From Flavobacterium circumlabens (lineage in GTDB: Bacteria > Bacteroidota > Bacteroidia > Flavobacteriales > Flavobacteriaceae): a stretch of 64,000 nucleotides of DNA. Below, one piece after another: positions 17,944 through 25,977 of this stretch. How positions within the stretch are numbered: position 1 is the first letter of the stretch; the number at the start of each line of letters is the position of its first letter. Location of the stretch: the NCBI RefSeq assembly GCF_004345565.1, contig NZ_SLWA01000008.1:124001-188000 (forward strand), given 5' to 3'. The notes beneath the pieces were generated by a model. That model made no database searches, was not told the origin of the DNA, and saw only the letters and a list, made by a program, of their open reading frames with translations. The position numbers and the translations under genes were made by a program.

Positions 17944-20247
17944 TTACTCGTAATACAATTGAGAAGCCTTTATTTCCTGTTTCCCTTTTCCTTCCTGTTG
18001 TATAAAACAACTTAAAGTAGTACCGCCAATCTGATCAAAATAGTTAATGTTGATTTTATGAAAACCTTTTTCAAGTTTTGCAACACCATACGCTTCGTTA
18101 AGCCAATGAATGCCGTCATTATTGACGATTAATTCATTATCGATAAAAAGCTTCGATCCGTCATCTGAAAGCGTCGAAATGGTATAGTTTCCCGTTTCCG
18201 GAATATAGAGGTATCCGTCGAATTTTAAGCCAATATAACGCTCTGTTTTCGATTTCCATTTTTCACTGCTGACCGCTCCTTCAAAAATTCCTGAATTCAC
18301 AGGTTTTGCCAGTTCTAAATCCTGAACCTGCTGAAATAATTTTCCAGTGAAATACTCATATTTTAAACCTTGTTTGGTTGGGTTTACTGCTAATGCTGCT
18401 TTTAAATCCGGATTTTTAACCAATATTTTATTGATAGAACTTTTTCTTCCGCTTGGGCTAATCTGAACCGTTTTGATAGTTCGGTATTCTCCTTTCGGAA
18501 TATTTATAGTTACTGGCTTTTCATAAAGTTCTGCCGTTTCATCCGGATTGTAACCATCGATGGTATAAAAAATCTGTCCGTTTTTGATCGTTGGTTTTAA
18601 ATCTAAAACATATTTTGAGGCAATCAAAGCGGTTTCATCAGAACCAAAAGGAGTTGGAACTTTATACAATCTTTTTTGTGCTTCCAGTTTTTCCAAATGA
18701 TGCGGCATTCTGTTAAGGACAAAATTGTTGTAATTTTTATTTTGAGGCTGCGTCCAGGCAATTTCTGCCAAAGCAAATACCCTTGGATACAGTTGATAAT
18801 TCAATTTAGCGGGGCTTGTGAGGTATTCCGACCAAAGATTAGATTGAACGCCCATGATATATTTTTGCTCGTCAACCGTTAAACTGTCAACAGGAGTTGG
18901 ATTGTAATGGTATATTTTGTCTACTGTAATTAACCTTCCAACGGTTAAAGGTTCATTTGGCGAATAGCCCTGATTGTAATCTAAATATAAAACCTGTTCC
19001 GGATTCATGATCACAAAATGCTTTTGTTTCGCGGCACTAATTCCTCCGGCTTCTCCGCGCCAGGACATTACAGCAGCATTTGGAGCGAGTCCGCCTTCCA
19101 GCATTTCATCCCAGCCCAGAATTTGCCTTCCATTGGCATTCAGGAATTTCTCTATTCGAGTGGTGAGGTAGCTTTGTAGTTGGTGCTCGTCTTTTAAGCC
19201 TAAAGCTGCAATTCTTTTCTGGCAATTCGGGCAGGCTTTCCATCTTGCTTTCGGACATTCATCGCCTCCGATATGAATATATTTACTGGGGAATAAAGCG
19301 ATAACTTCTGTTAAAACATCTTCCAGAAAAGTAAAAGTCTCTTCTTTTCCGGCACAGAAAATATCTTCAAAAACACCCCATGATTCAATAACCTTATACG
19401 GACGATCCGGAAAACAGGATAAATTGGGGTAAGCAGTAACGGCTGCCGTTGCATGGCCGGGCATTTCAATTTCAGGAATGATATTTACGTAATGTTCCTC
19501 GGCAAATCTTACAACGTCCTTAATTTCTTCCTGTGTATAAAAACCTCCGTACGGATTTCCATCAAAGAACATTGGCGATCGTTCAAATTTATTTCCAACT
19601 AAAGTCTGCGCTCTTTTAGAACCGACTTCAGTTAATTTTGGATATTTTTTGATTTCAATTCTCCAGCCCTGATCGTCTGTCAGGTGCCAGTGAAAGTTGT
19701 TTAGCTTATAACTGGACATTTGTGTGATAAAATCTTTTATAACATCAACCGGAAAAAAATGACGGCAAACATCCAGATGAAGCCCGCGGTAGCTGTATCT
19801 GGGCTCGTCTTCGATGGTTACGCAAGGCATTTTTATTTCCTGATATTTTGTTTTATTCGGCAGCAGCTGCAGCAGACTCTGAACAGCATAAAATAATCCT
19901 TCTTCAGTACCTGTAACGGTGATTTTTTTGAAAGTAATATTGATTTTGTACGCTTCTTTATTGAATGAGGCTGAAGGATTTTTAGCAATAAACACCACTT
20001 CAACAGTTCCTTTTTTTGAAGGTAGATTTCCATTAACGGCAGCTTCAAAAATTTGTGCCGTTTTAAGTTCTTGCGCACTGAATTTATTATTTTCAAAAAC
20101 AACTTTTATCCTTCCGTTGAAACGAATGCTGTCTCCTGTTGCTTTGTAGGAGTTTGGAGCAGGAATGATCGAATTGTTTTCAGAAAAAGTTTGGGCATTT
20201 CCGAAAGAAAAACAAAATATTAAAAAGAGGAATAGACTTTTTTGCAT
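17944..20247 (-). CDS. Secreted beta-N-acetylhexosaminidase (GH20) with PA14 domain
   Basis: 767 residues with a signal peptide ending near GNAQ. Domain order: N-terminal GH20b-type domain (about 25-150), GH20 barrel with the catalytic Asp-Glu pair in HIGGDECPK, substrate-site tryptophans in FHWHLTDDQGW and MSWRGE, a small beta domain (about 535-620), then a C-terminal PA14 domain (GLKYEYFTGKLFQ ... SDDGSKLFIDNELIVNN) of the kind that binds glycans. It removes terminal beta-linked GlcNAc from chitooligosaccharides or glycans in the periplasm or outside. It is divergent from the DeoR regulator and belongs to the adjacent sugar-acid locus. Confidence 0.93.
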   Translation of the reverse strand: MQKSLFLFLIFCFSFGNAQTFSENNSIIPAPNSYKATGDSIRFNGRIKVVFENNKFSAQELKTAQIFEAAVNGNLPSKKGTVEVVFIAKNPSASFNKEAYKINITFKKITVTGTEEGLFYAVQSLLQLLPNKTKYQEIKMPCVTIEDEPRYSYRGLHLDVCRHFFPVDVIKDFITQMSSYKLNNFHWHLTDDQGWRIEIKKYPKLTEVGSKRAQTLVGNKFERSPMFFDGNPYGGFYTQEEIKDVVRFAEEHYVNIIPEIEMPGHATAAVTAYPNLSCFPDRPYKVIESWGVFEDIFCAGKEETFTFLEDVLTEVIALFPSKYIHIGGDECPKARWKACPNCQKRIAALGLKDEHQLQSYLTTRIEKFLNANGRQILGWDEMLEGGLAPNAAVMSWRGEAGGISAAKQKHFVIMNPEQVLYLDYNQGYSPNEPLTVGRLITVDKIYHYNPTPVDSLTVDEQKYIMGVQSNLWSEYLTSPAKLNYQLYPRVFALAEIAWTQPQNKNYNNFVLNRMPHHLEKLEAQKRLYKVPTPFGSDETALIASKYVLDLKPTIKNGQIFYTIDGYNPDETAELYEKPVTINIPKGEYRTIKTVQISPSGRKSSINKILVKNPDLKAALAVNPTKQGLKYEYFTGKLFQQVQDLELAKPVNSGIFEGAVSSEKWKSKTERYIGLKFDGYLYIPETGNYTISTLSDDGSKLFIDNELIVNNDGIHWLNEAYGVAKLEKGFHKININYFDQIGGTTLSCFIQQEGKGKQEIKASQLYYE

Positions 20248-20437
20248 GGTTGTTTTTTTGGTTTGTTGAACAAATTTAGGATTTGTAAATTACTTTGCAT
20301 TTTTTTTGCAAAAGAGTTTGGTGTTTAAATGTCTTTAAAATAGATGAATTAACTTTTTTATTACTTTGTGTTATAATTTGTTTCGCAATAATATTGCATT
20401 TATTGTTTACATTTGCTCCTAACAAAATTGAACTTGC
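20248..20437. promoter_or_regulatory. Divergent promoter region of GH20 and DeoR genes
   Basis: Minus-strand -7 box TAAATTTG (20278-20271) for the GH20 gene and plus-strand -7 box TACATTTG (20408-20415) for the regulator. Between them are TTTGCATTTTTTTTGCA at 20294-20310, a motif found identically upstream of the SusC gene, and a perfect 13-bp palindrome GCAATAATATTGC at 20385-20397. These are candidate operators for the DeoR-type regulator. Confidence 0.55.
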
Positions 20438-21214
20438 ATGAGTAATGATAATGAAGTGGTTAATTACACTAAGGAAGAACGTAAAAATCTTATTTTAAAA
20501 GAGATTAACTTGCACACCCGTGTAAGTTTTGAAACGCTTTCGGCCAAATTGTTTGTTTCAGAAGATACGGTCAGACGTGATATTAATGAACTTGAATCAG
20601 AATCTTTATTGATTAAAGTAAAGGGTGGTGCGATGACAAAAGCCTATCACCATTCTTCATCAAATCAGACTTATGCAGGCGAAGCGAAACAGGTTATTGC
20701 ACAAAAAACGTTAGGTTTACTTCATGATGGCATGGTTTTGTTAATTGGCGGCGGAACGACCATCAGAGAGTTCATACGCTTGATTCCAAATGATTTAAAT
20801 CTTACTATTTTTACGGTTACCGTTCTTTCCGCAGTAGAACTTCTGGACAAACCCAATGTTAAAATTATCATGATTGGCGGCAGCATTTCTTCTTACAGCC
20901 AAATGTGCGTGAGCGGCGATGTTTACAATCAACTGGCCAACATTAAAGTTGACTTACTGATTTTAGGAACCAATGCTTTAGATATCGAAGGTGGCTTCTC
21001 TGATTCTGACTGGGAAACCGTTCAGGTAAAAAAAGCAATGATTCAGGCTTCCGAAAAAACAGCCATTCTGACTATTTCCGAAAAACTGGATACCGTTTTG
21101 AAAATGAAAATTGCCAGCTTATCCGAGGTTGATTATGTGGTTACCGAAGTTAATCCCGATCACGAAAAATTACAATCGTATAAGAAGGCAGTTCCAAGTT
21201 TAGTTTTTATTTAA
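20438..21214 (+). CDS. DeoR/GlpR-family transcriptional regulator
   Basis: 258 residues. The N-terminal winged HTH is clear (ERKNLILKEINLHTRVSFET, then LFVSEDTVRRDINELES). The C-terminal sensor domain has the GGGTT motif (LLIGGGTTIREF), the IMIGGSIS segment and the closing GTNALDIEGGFS...E, which are typical of regulators that sense phosphorylated sugars. Expected to be a repressor of the surrounding utilisation locus, relieved by a phosphorylated intermediate such as KDPG. Its stop overlaps that of the convergent M19 gene by 4 bp. Confidence 0.9.
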   Translation: MSNDNEVVNYTKEERKNLILKEINLHTRVSFETLSAKLFVSEDTVRRDINELESESLLIKVKGGAMTKAYHHSSSNQTYAGEAKQVIAQKTLGLLHDGMVLLIGGGTTIREFIRLIPNDLNLTIFTVTVLSAVELLDKPNVKIIMIGGSISSYSQMCVSGDVYNQLANIKVDLLILGTNALDIEGGFSDSDWETVQVKKAMIQASEKTAILTISEKLDTVLKMKIASLSEVDYVVTEVNPDHEKLQSYKKAVPSLVFI

Positions 21215-22281
21215 TGCCAGTTTTTCATTAAAAAATTAATCCAGTTCTGATGAAAGATACTTTTTAAATCTTCATCCGAATAACCGTTGTTTTTAAAAAT
21301 CAACACCAATTTTTGTAAATCTGCAATCGTATCTAAATCATACGGACCTTGTTCTGTGCCAAAAGCACCATCCAGATCGGAACCTATACCAATATGACTG
21401 GCATTTCCGGCCAACTGGCAAATGTGATCCATGTGTTTGAAAACCGTTTCCAGATTACATTGTGTCCCCAAAGGTGTCGAAACGCCTCTTTCCCAGTTCG
21501 GAACCAGCATCCAGGCATCTAAAGCACCACCAATGACAGCTCCTCTCGAAATTAAGGCCTTAATCATTTCGTCGCTGTACTGTCTGTTATGATCGACAAG
21601 ACTTCTGCAATTGTTATGGCTCGCCCAAACGGGGCCGTTATAGTGATCTAAAGCCTGCCAAAAAGCATCGTCGCATAAATGTGTGGCATCCAGAATAATA
21701 TTCAGGCGCTCCATTTCTTTCAATAAATCAAGACCATTCTGATTCATTTTTCCGGTGGCATCTGTTCCGTTTGCGTAACGTCCGGGACCATAGTGGGCAG
21801 GGCCGATCGCTCGTAAACCGTAATTATAGGCTTTTTCTAAATAGGAAATATCAACTATCGAATCGGCGCCTTCTAAACTTAAAATATAACCAATTGGCTT
21901 TTTATCGTTTGGAGTTCCGTCATTCAATACCTCAATTTGTTTTTGGAGTGATTTTTTATCGGTAATCGCCACTATTTCTCCGGCTTCTTCCATGGTTTTG
22001 TACCATGTCAGTTGTCCCTGCGTTTGTGCCCAGGCCTGTTCGGGAGAATTCCAGCCCGGAATGATACTGCCCGGTTTTACAAAACGCGCGATCTGAGTCG
22101 CTACCACAATACCAATATTGCCTCTTCGCAAATCAGGAAACGAAACCGTGGCGCGCTCGCGGTCTGGTTTGTCAGTCATTCCTTTTTCTAAATGGCGCAA
22201 TGTTTTTACATCATTTCTTAAATCTCTGTTCCATTCCATCGCATTCATGCTCAGGTCTAAATGGGCGTCTATTATAAACAT
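21211..22281 (-). CDS. M19-family amidohydrolase (membrane dipeptidase type)
   Basis: 356 residues, no signal peptide, so probably cytoplasmic. Metal ligands of the M19 family are visible: His-x-Asp in IIDAHLDLSM, bridging Glu in SLEGADSI, His in LDATHLCDDAFW, His in WASHNNCRSL and Asp in GIGSDLDGAFG. M19 enzymes cleave dipeptides with a D-residue and some deacylate N-acyl-D-amino acids. In this operon a plausible substrate is N-acetyl-D-glucosaminate, which is an N-acyl D-alpha-amino acid; that is an inference. Last gene of the SusC-led operon, after a 129-bp gap with a low-complexity repeat. Confidence 0.88.
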   Translation of the reverse strand: MFIIDAHLDLSMNAMEWNRDLRNDVKTLRHLEKGMTDKPDRERATVSFPDLRRGNIGIVVATQIARFVKPGSIIPGWNSPEQAWAQTQGQLTWYKTMEEAGEIVAITDKKSLQKQIEVLNDGTPNDKKPIGYILSLEGADSIVDISYLEKAYNYGLRAIGPAHYGPGRYANGTDATGKMNQNGLDLLKEMERLNIILDATHLCDDAFWQALDHYNGPVWASHNNCRSLVDHNRQYSDEMIKALISRGAVIGGALDAWMLVPNWERGVSTPLGTQCNLETVFKHMDHICQLAGNASHIGIGSDLDGAFGTEQGPYDLDTIADLQKLVLIFKNNGYSDEDLKSIFHQNWINFLMKNWH

Positions 22282-22410
22282 AGTATTTTTTTTTAAGGCA
22301 CAAAGGTCAAAGGCTCAGAGGTTCTCTAGACAAGTGTTATTATGAGGTCTATTCTCTTTCTTCTTCGCTCTTTTTTCTATTCTTTTTTCTTTATTCTCCT
22401 TTTTCTGCTG
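22282..22410. repeat. Short intergenic purine repeat
   Basis: At about 22296-22330 the sequence AAGGCACAAAGGTCAAAGG continues as CTCAGAGGTTCTC. It resembles the AAAGGTTCAGAGG-type low-complexity repeat that is frequent between flavobacterial genes. A pyrimidine-rich stretch follows. No gene is seen. Confidence 0.35.
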
Positions 22411-23526
22411 CTAGATATTAATTTTTCTGCTGCGGGCCGCCACCTGCCATTGATCGCAAATTTCATGGGCTGCATTTACAACCTGAACCGAATCGTAAAG
22501 CGCGCAGGTGGGGCAGACATGATAGGGCTGGGCGTAAATCGTATCGCCGATAGCATACTCGTTTTTTCCTCTGTTTTCTATAATTAAGTGCTCTTCTGAA
22601 TGTGCCGTCGGGATTAGGTTTTCATCATTTAAAAGCACTAATCTTTTGTCGATCGGGTTTTCGGAAGCTACGGCTTTGTATCCGATATCAATACAAAATG
22701 TGGTACTTGTAGGTTTTGAAATAATAGTTCCGACAATAACCAGAGCAGGCTCAAAATTTTGTTCGGGTAAATGAATCTGGTAATTCGAATCCCAAAAAAC
22801 AAAAGTTCCGGGACTGCATTCTAAGTTGTTCTGAGTGGCATAAAACGGAAATGTATTCGATCCGCCGGCAACAATTTTTAGTGCGTAACCCAGCTTTTCC
22901 TGAAGGGTTTCGACTGCTTCATTGATACTGAAAAACAAGTTGGAAGCGGCAGCAACGCGGTGTTCTAAATCACCTTTCAAATGACCATCGTAAATATGAA
23001 TTCCGGCGAAATGAATGTTTTTTAAGGTAACAATTTCTTCTATTAAAGCTATCCAGTTTTTAGAAATGGAGACTCCCGTTCGATTCATTCCGGTATTCAG
23101 GTCCAGATAAACCGTAAGTTGTAAACTGTTTTGCTGCGCAATTTCATTCAAAGCTTTTGCTGATTCGATATTGTCAACAATCGTCGAAAAAGCAGTGCTG
23201 GGATATTTTTTTAGTAATGAAATCCATCTCTCTTTTTTAACTCCGACAGGCTGATAGGCGAGAAGTACATCTGAAATTTCGTGTATCGCTGCCAATTCCG
23301 CTTCGGCAATAGTGGCGCATTTTATTTTTTGGATGCCGTAGGTTTTAAATAAATCGAGGATCTCACCAATTTTATGTGTCTTGATATGGGGTCTTAATTT
23401 TTGAACATCACCATTTACGAATTCAATCAGACGCTCAATATTCGACTGGATACGATCTTCGTAAACAGCTAAAAAAGGAGTGTCAATAAGGGTTTCGGAA
23501 TTAATTTTCCACCAATCTTTTTGCAT
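22411..23526 (-). CDS. D-threonine aldolase-like PLP enzyme, candidate D-glucosaminate ammonia-lyase
   Basis: 371 residues, fold-type III PLP enzyme. PLP-binding Lys49 is in RPHIKTHK, typical of D-threonine aldolase and D-serine dehydratase-like enzymes. The alanine-racemase-like barrel continues with VYLDLNTGMNRTG and IHIYDGHLKG; the C-terminal domain has the metal-binding PYHVCPTCALYD. These enzymes act on beta-hydroxy D-alpha-amino acids. D-glucosaminate is such a compound, and the adjacent KDG kinase and KDPG aldolase fit its ammonia-lyase product, 2-keto-3-deoxygluconate. D-threonine aldolase or D-serine dehydratase remain possible. It lies 3 bp from the aldolase gene. Confidence 0.85.
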   Translation of the reverse strand: MQKDWWKINSETLIDTPFLAVYEDRIQSNIERLIEFVNGDVQKLRPHIKTHKIGEILDLFKTYGIQKIKCATIAEAELAAIHEISDVLLAYQPVGVKKERWISLLKKYPSTAFSTIVDNIESAKALNEIAQQNSLQLTVYLDLNTGMNRTGVSISKNWIALIEEIVTLKNIHFAGIHIYDGHLKGDLEHRVAAASNLFFSINEAVETLQEKLGYALKIVAGGSNTFPFYATQNNLECSPGTFVFWDSNYQIHLPEQNFEPALVIVGTIISKPTSTTFCIDIGYKAVASENPIDKRLVLLNDENLIPTAHSEEHLIIENRGKNEYAIGDTIYAQPYHVCPTCALYDSVQVVNAAHEICDQWQVAARSRKINI

Positions 23527-23529
23527 ACT

Positions 23530-24177
23530 CTAGTTTTTGGTTTTTTCAACAACTTCAATTAAATTCTGAAAAGCTTCAACTGATTTTTCAAACGTCAGTT
23601 GGGCCAACAGTTCCTTTGAAAATAAATTAGATCCGATTCCGACACAAACCACACCAACTTTAAACCAGGATCTTAAGTTGCTTTCTTCTAGAGTCACGCC
23701 TCCGGTTGGCATTAATTTTAAATTCGGAAAAGGGGCTTTGATCGCTTTTACATATCCGGGTCCGCCAATTTTATCGGCAGGGAACAATTTGACAACTTCT
23801 GCGCCTAATTTATTGGCATGCAGCACCTCGTTTAGAGTAGCTGCTCCGGGAATCCAGTACACATTATTCTTAAAACAATAATTGCCTATTTCTAAATCGG
23901 TATGCGGACAAACGATGCAGTCGGCTCCCAATTGATGGTAAGCTTCCGCATCAGTAACGGTTAAAATAGAGCCAACCGCAATTTTTATATCTAATTTATT
24001 AGCATTTCTAAACGCAATCATCTGGCTGAAAACTTCCTTTGCATCATTGGAGCGCGCTGCAAACTCAATGATTTTAATACCAGTTGCCGCAGCTGATTTC
24101 AATATGATTTCGGCAGTTTGAATGTTGATTTGAGTGACTAACGGAAGTACGCCTTGTGCTTTTAAAATGCTGTACAT
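23530..24177 (-). CDS. KDPG/KHG-type aldolase (2-dehydro-3-deoxy-phosphogluconate aldolase)
   Basis: 215 residues, class-I aldolase barrel. Active-site Glu lies in IKIIEFAARS, the Schiff-base Lys in EVVKLFPADKIGG, and the phosphate-binding loop in MPTGGVTLEES. It splits 2-keto-3-deoxy-6-phosphogluconate into pyruvate and glyceraldehyde-3-phosphate. It is 12 bp downstream of the kinase gene, so the kinase and aldolase form a KDG-to-triose module. Confidence 0.9.
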   Translation of the reverse strand: MYSILKAQGVLPLVTQINIQTAEIILKSAAATGIKIIEFAARSNDAKEVFSQMIAFRNANKLDIKIAVGSILTVTDAEAYHQLGADCIVCPHTDLEIGNYCFKNNVYWIPGAATLNEVLHANKLGAEVVKLFPADKIGGPGYVKAIKAPFPNLKLMPTGGVTLEESNLRSWFKVGVVCVGIGSNLFSKELLAQLTFEKSVEAFQNLIEVVEKTKN

Positions 24178-24189
24178 ATTTGGGGAAAT

Positions 24190-25242
24190 TTATCTGTTAA
24201 TTCTGTTACTGGAGCCATTTTTGATAAAATGACTTATTTCTGCTGGATTGCTGATCGCAAAGTCTCCGGGAATACTCTGTTTGATCACCCCGCAGGCTGT
24301 GGCCCAATCGATACATTCCTGGCCTGAAAAGGTATGGGCCAATCCGTAAAGCAAACCTGCTGTAAAAGCATCACCGGAACCAATCTGATCCGTTACCAGA
24401 TGTATTTTTTGTTCTTTTGTTTCATGAAAATTGCCTTCATGCAAAAGCAATCCTTTGTATAAATGTGCCGGTCCGTCTGATTTTCTAAAACTCATGGCCA
24501 GTGTTTTTAGAGAAGGCATTTTTATTTTTAATAATTCGAATGTTTGCTGAAAACGATTGGTATCGGATTCTTTTGCATCAGTCGTGATTCCGAAATAAAT
24601 GGCTACGGCATCTAAATCCGCGACCGTGATGGTGCTGTACTGAAGCAAATCGGGCATGATTTCGGAAGGATGTTTTCCGTATTGCCATAATTTAGATCTG
24701 AAATTAAAATCAGAAGAAATAGGAATTCCTTTTTTGTGTGCGGAAAGGATTGCTTCTTTACAAGCTAAACCTGCTTCAAGTGATACGCCCGGGCTTATTC
24801 CTGACCAGTGAAAATGCGTGACATCGGCCAAAGCCAAATCCCAGTTAATCTGATCTTTTTGTATGGTGGCGAAAGAAGAATTACTTCGGTCGTAAATCAC
24901 CTGCGACTGCCTGATCTGATTTCCGGCTTCGACAAAATACAATCCCAGACGTTCTCCGCCATACACACATTTTGAGGTACTTACTTTGTATTTCTGAAGT
25001 TCGTTTAACGCCAGTTGCGCCAGATCATTTTCCGGTAATCTCGTAATATAATCAGTCTGAATGCCAAGTTGGGAAAGTAATACACAAACATTGGCTTCGG
25101 CTCCGCCTACATGAACGCGCATTTCACTGGCTTGCGTAAAGCGATAGCCATCGATAACATTCATTCGAAGTAATAATTCGCCAAAAGTTGCAATTCTGGT
25201 TTTTGAGGTTTTTGTATTCATTGTTGTGTTTTTTTTTGCCAC
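24190..25242 (-). CDS. kdgK: PfkB-family sugar kinase, probable 2-keto-3-deoxygluconate kinase
   Basis: 350 residues (the start may be the Met at residue 8). PfkB signatures: the N-terminal substrate-site glycines (HVGGAEANVCVLLSQLG) and the C-terminal anion hole with catalytic Asp in DQIGSGDAFTAGLLYG. FGELLLRMN and RLGLYFVEAGNQIRQSQ with YDR resemble KDG kinases. Phosphorylates KDG to KDPG, the substrate of the next gene product. It is the first gene after a 263-bp repeat-filled gap in an otherwise tight operon. Confidence 0.85.
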   Translation of the reverse strand: MAKKNTTMNTKTSKTRIATFGELLLRMNVIDGYRFTQASEMRVHVGGAEANVCVLLSQLGIQTDYITRLPENDLAQLALNELQKYKVSTSKCVYGGERLGLYFVEAGNQIRQSQVIYDRSNSSFATIQKDQINWDLALADVTHFHWSGISPGVSLEAGLACKEAILSAHKKGIPISSDFNFRSKLWQYGKHPSEIMPDLLQYSTITVADLDAVAIYFGITTDAKESDTNRFQQTFELLKIKMPSLKTLAMSFRKSDGPAHLYKGLLLHEGNFHETKEQKIHLVTDQIGSGDAFTAGLLYGLAHTFSGQECIDWATACGVIKQSIPGDFAISNPAEISHFIKNGSSNRINR

Positions 25243-25505
25243 AGATTATAGAGATTTATAAACGTTGTGTTTTTTGCCACGACTCGAGCGATAGCGAATA
25301 GGCGAAGCAATTACACGAATTTTCACGAATTTCTTTACGCACTGATTCGCATAAATTCGTGGCTAAAAAAATCATTTTAATCTGTGCAATCTGTGGCAGA
25401 ACTTTTTTAAATAATTCCAAAACGGTTAAGCGAGCTGATTCGTGTAAATTCGTGCAATTTATCGCAAGAAAATCATTTCAATCCTGTAATCCGTGGCATA
25501 ACTTT
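25225..25505. repeat. Intergenic palindromic repeat of the GCCACAGATT type
   Basis: About 260 bp between the kinase and RidA genes are filled with a flavobacterial type of repeat: TTGCCACAGATTATAGAGA, GCCACGA/ATTACACGAATTTTC, AAATTCGTGGCTAAAAAAAT, TCTGTGCAATCTGTGGCAG, GATTCGTGTAAATTCGTGC and TGTAATCCGTGGCA. Two or more copies lie in opposite orientation, so the transcript can fold. It interrupts the operon and may tune expression of the downstream genes. Recognition as a repeat family is from memory. Confidence 0.6.
25283..25309 (+). repeat. 27-bp inserted module, copy 2
   Basis: CTCGAGCGATAGCGAA followed by TAGGCGAAGCA interrupts the repeat between GCCACGA and ATTACACGAAT. It matches the module at 6247-6273 in 24 of 27 positions, although the surrounding repeats are unrelated. 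Confidence 0.6.
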
Positions 25506-25973
25506 TTAATATAATTCAAAAACGGCTTCTACTTCAACAGGAATATTGTCCGGTAGTGAGCCCATTCCAACGGCGCTTCGTACGCCGATTCCGTTTTCCT
25601 GTCCCCAAACTTCGGCAAACAATTCACTGCAGCCGTTGATTACGTAGGGATGTCTCAGGAAATCACCATTACAATTTACCATTCCCAGTACTTTTACAAC
25701 TCTTTTTACTTTGTCCAGGCTTCCAAAATTGGTTACGATGGTAGAAAGCATGGTCAGTCCAACTTGTCTTGCGGCTAGTTTTCCTTCTTCAATATCCATG
25801 TCATCACCGATTCTTCCGATGATTAAGGATTTGTCATCCCGAACAGGGCCGTGTCCCGACAGGTATAAATATTTACCATCAACTAAATAAGGTTTGTAGA
25901 TACCAAGCGGTTGGGGTGCCGGAGGTAGTGATAAACCTAATGTTTCAAATTTTTCCTGTGGTAATAAATTCAT
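25506..25973 (-). CDS. RidA/YjgF-family protein
   Basis: 155 residues, one RidA domain. The conserved arginine is in GIGVRSAVGMGSLPDNIPVE; YLSGHGP and VKVLGMVNC are the other family segments. RidA proteins hydrolyse reactive enamine/imine intermediates released by PLP-dependent ammonia-lyases. Its place in the same operon as a D-threonine-aldolase-like PLP enzyme fits release of an enamine from a beta-hydroxy D-amino acid. It lies 4 bp from the GntP permease gene. Confidence 0.92.
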   Translation of the reverse strand: MNLLPQEKFETLGLSLPPAPQPLGIYKPYLVDGKYLYLSGHGPVRDDKSLIIGRIGDDMDIEEGKLAARQVGLTMLSTIVTNFGSLDKVKRVVKVLGMVNCNGDFLRHPYVINGCSELFAEVWGQENGIGVRSAVGMGSLPDNIPVEVEAVFELY

Positions 25974-25977
25974 GATA

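Noticed and set aside
17944-20247. Full chitin-degradation locus with chitinase or LPMO
   Set aside because: No GH18, GH19 or AA10 protein is in the window; only the GH20 exo-enzyme is present, so the first attack on chitin must happen elsewhere.
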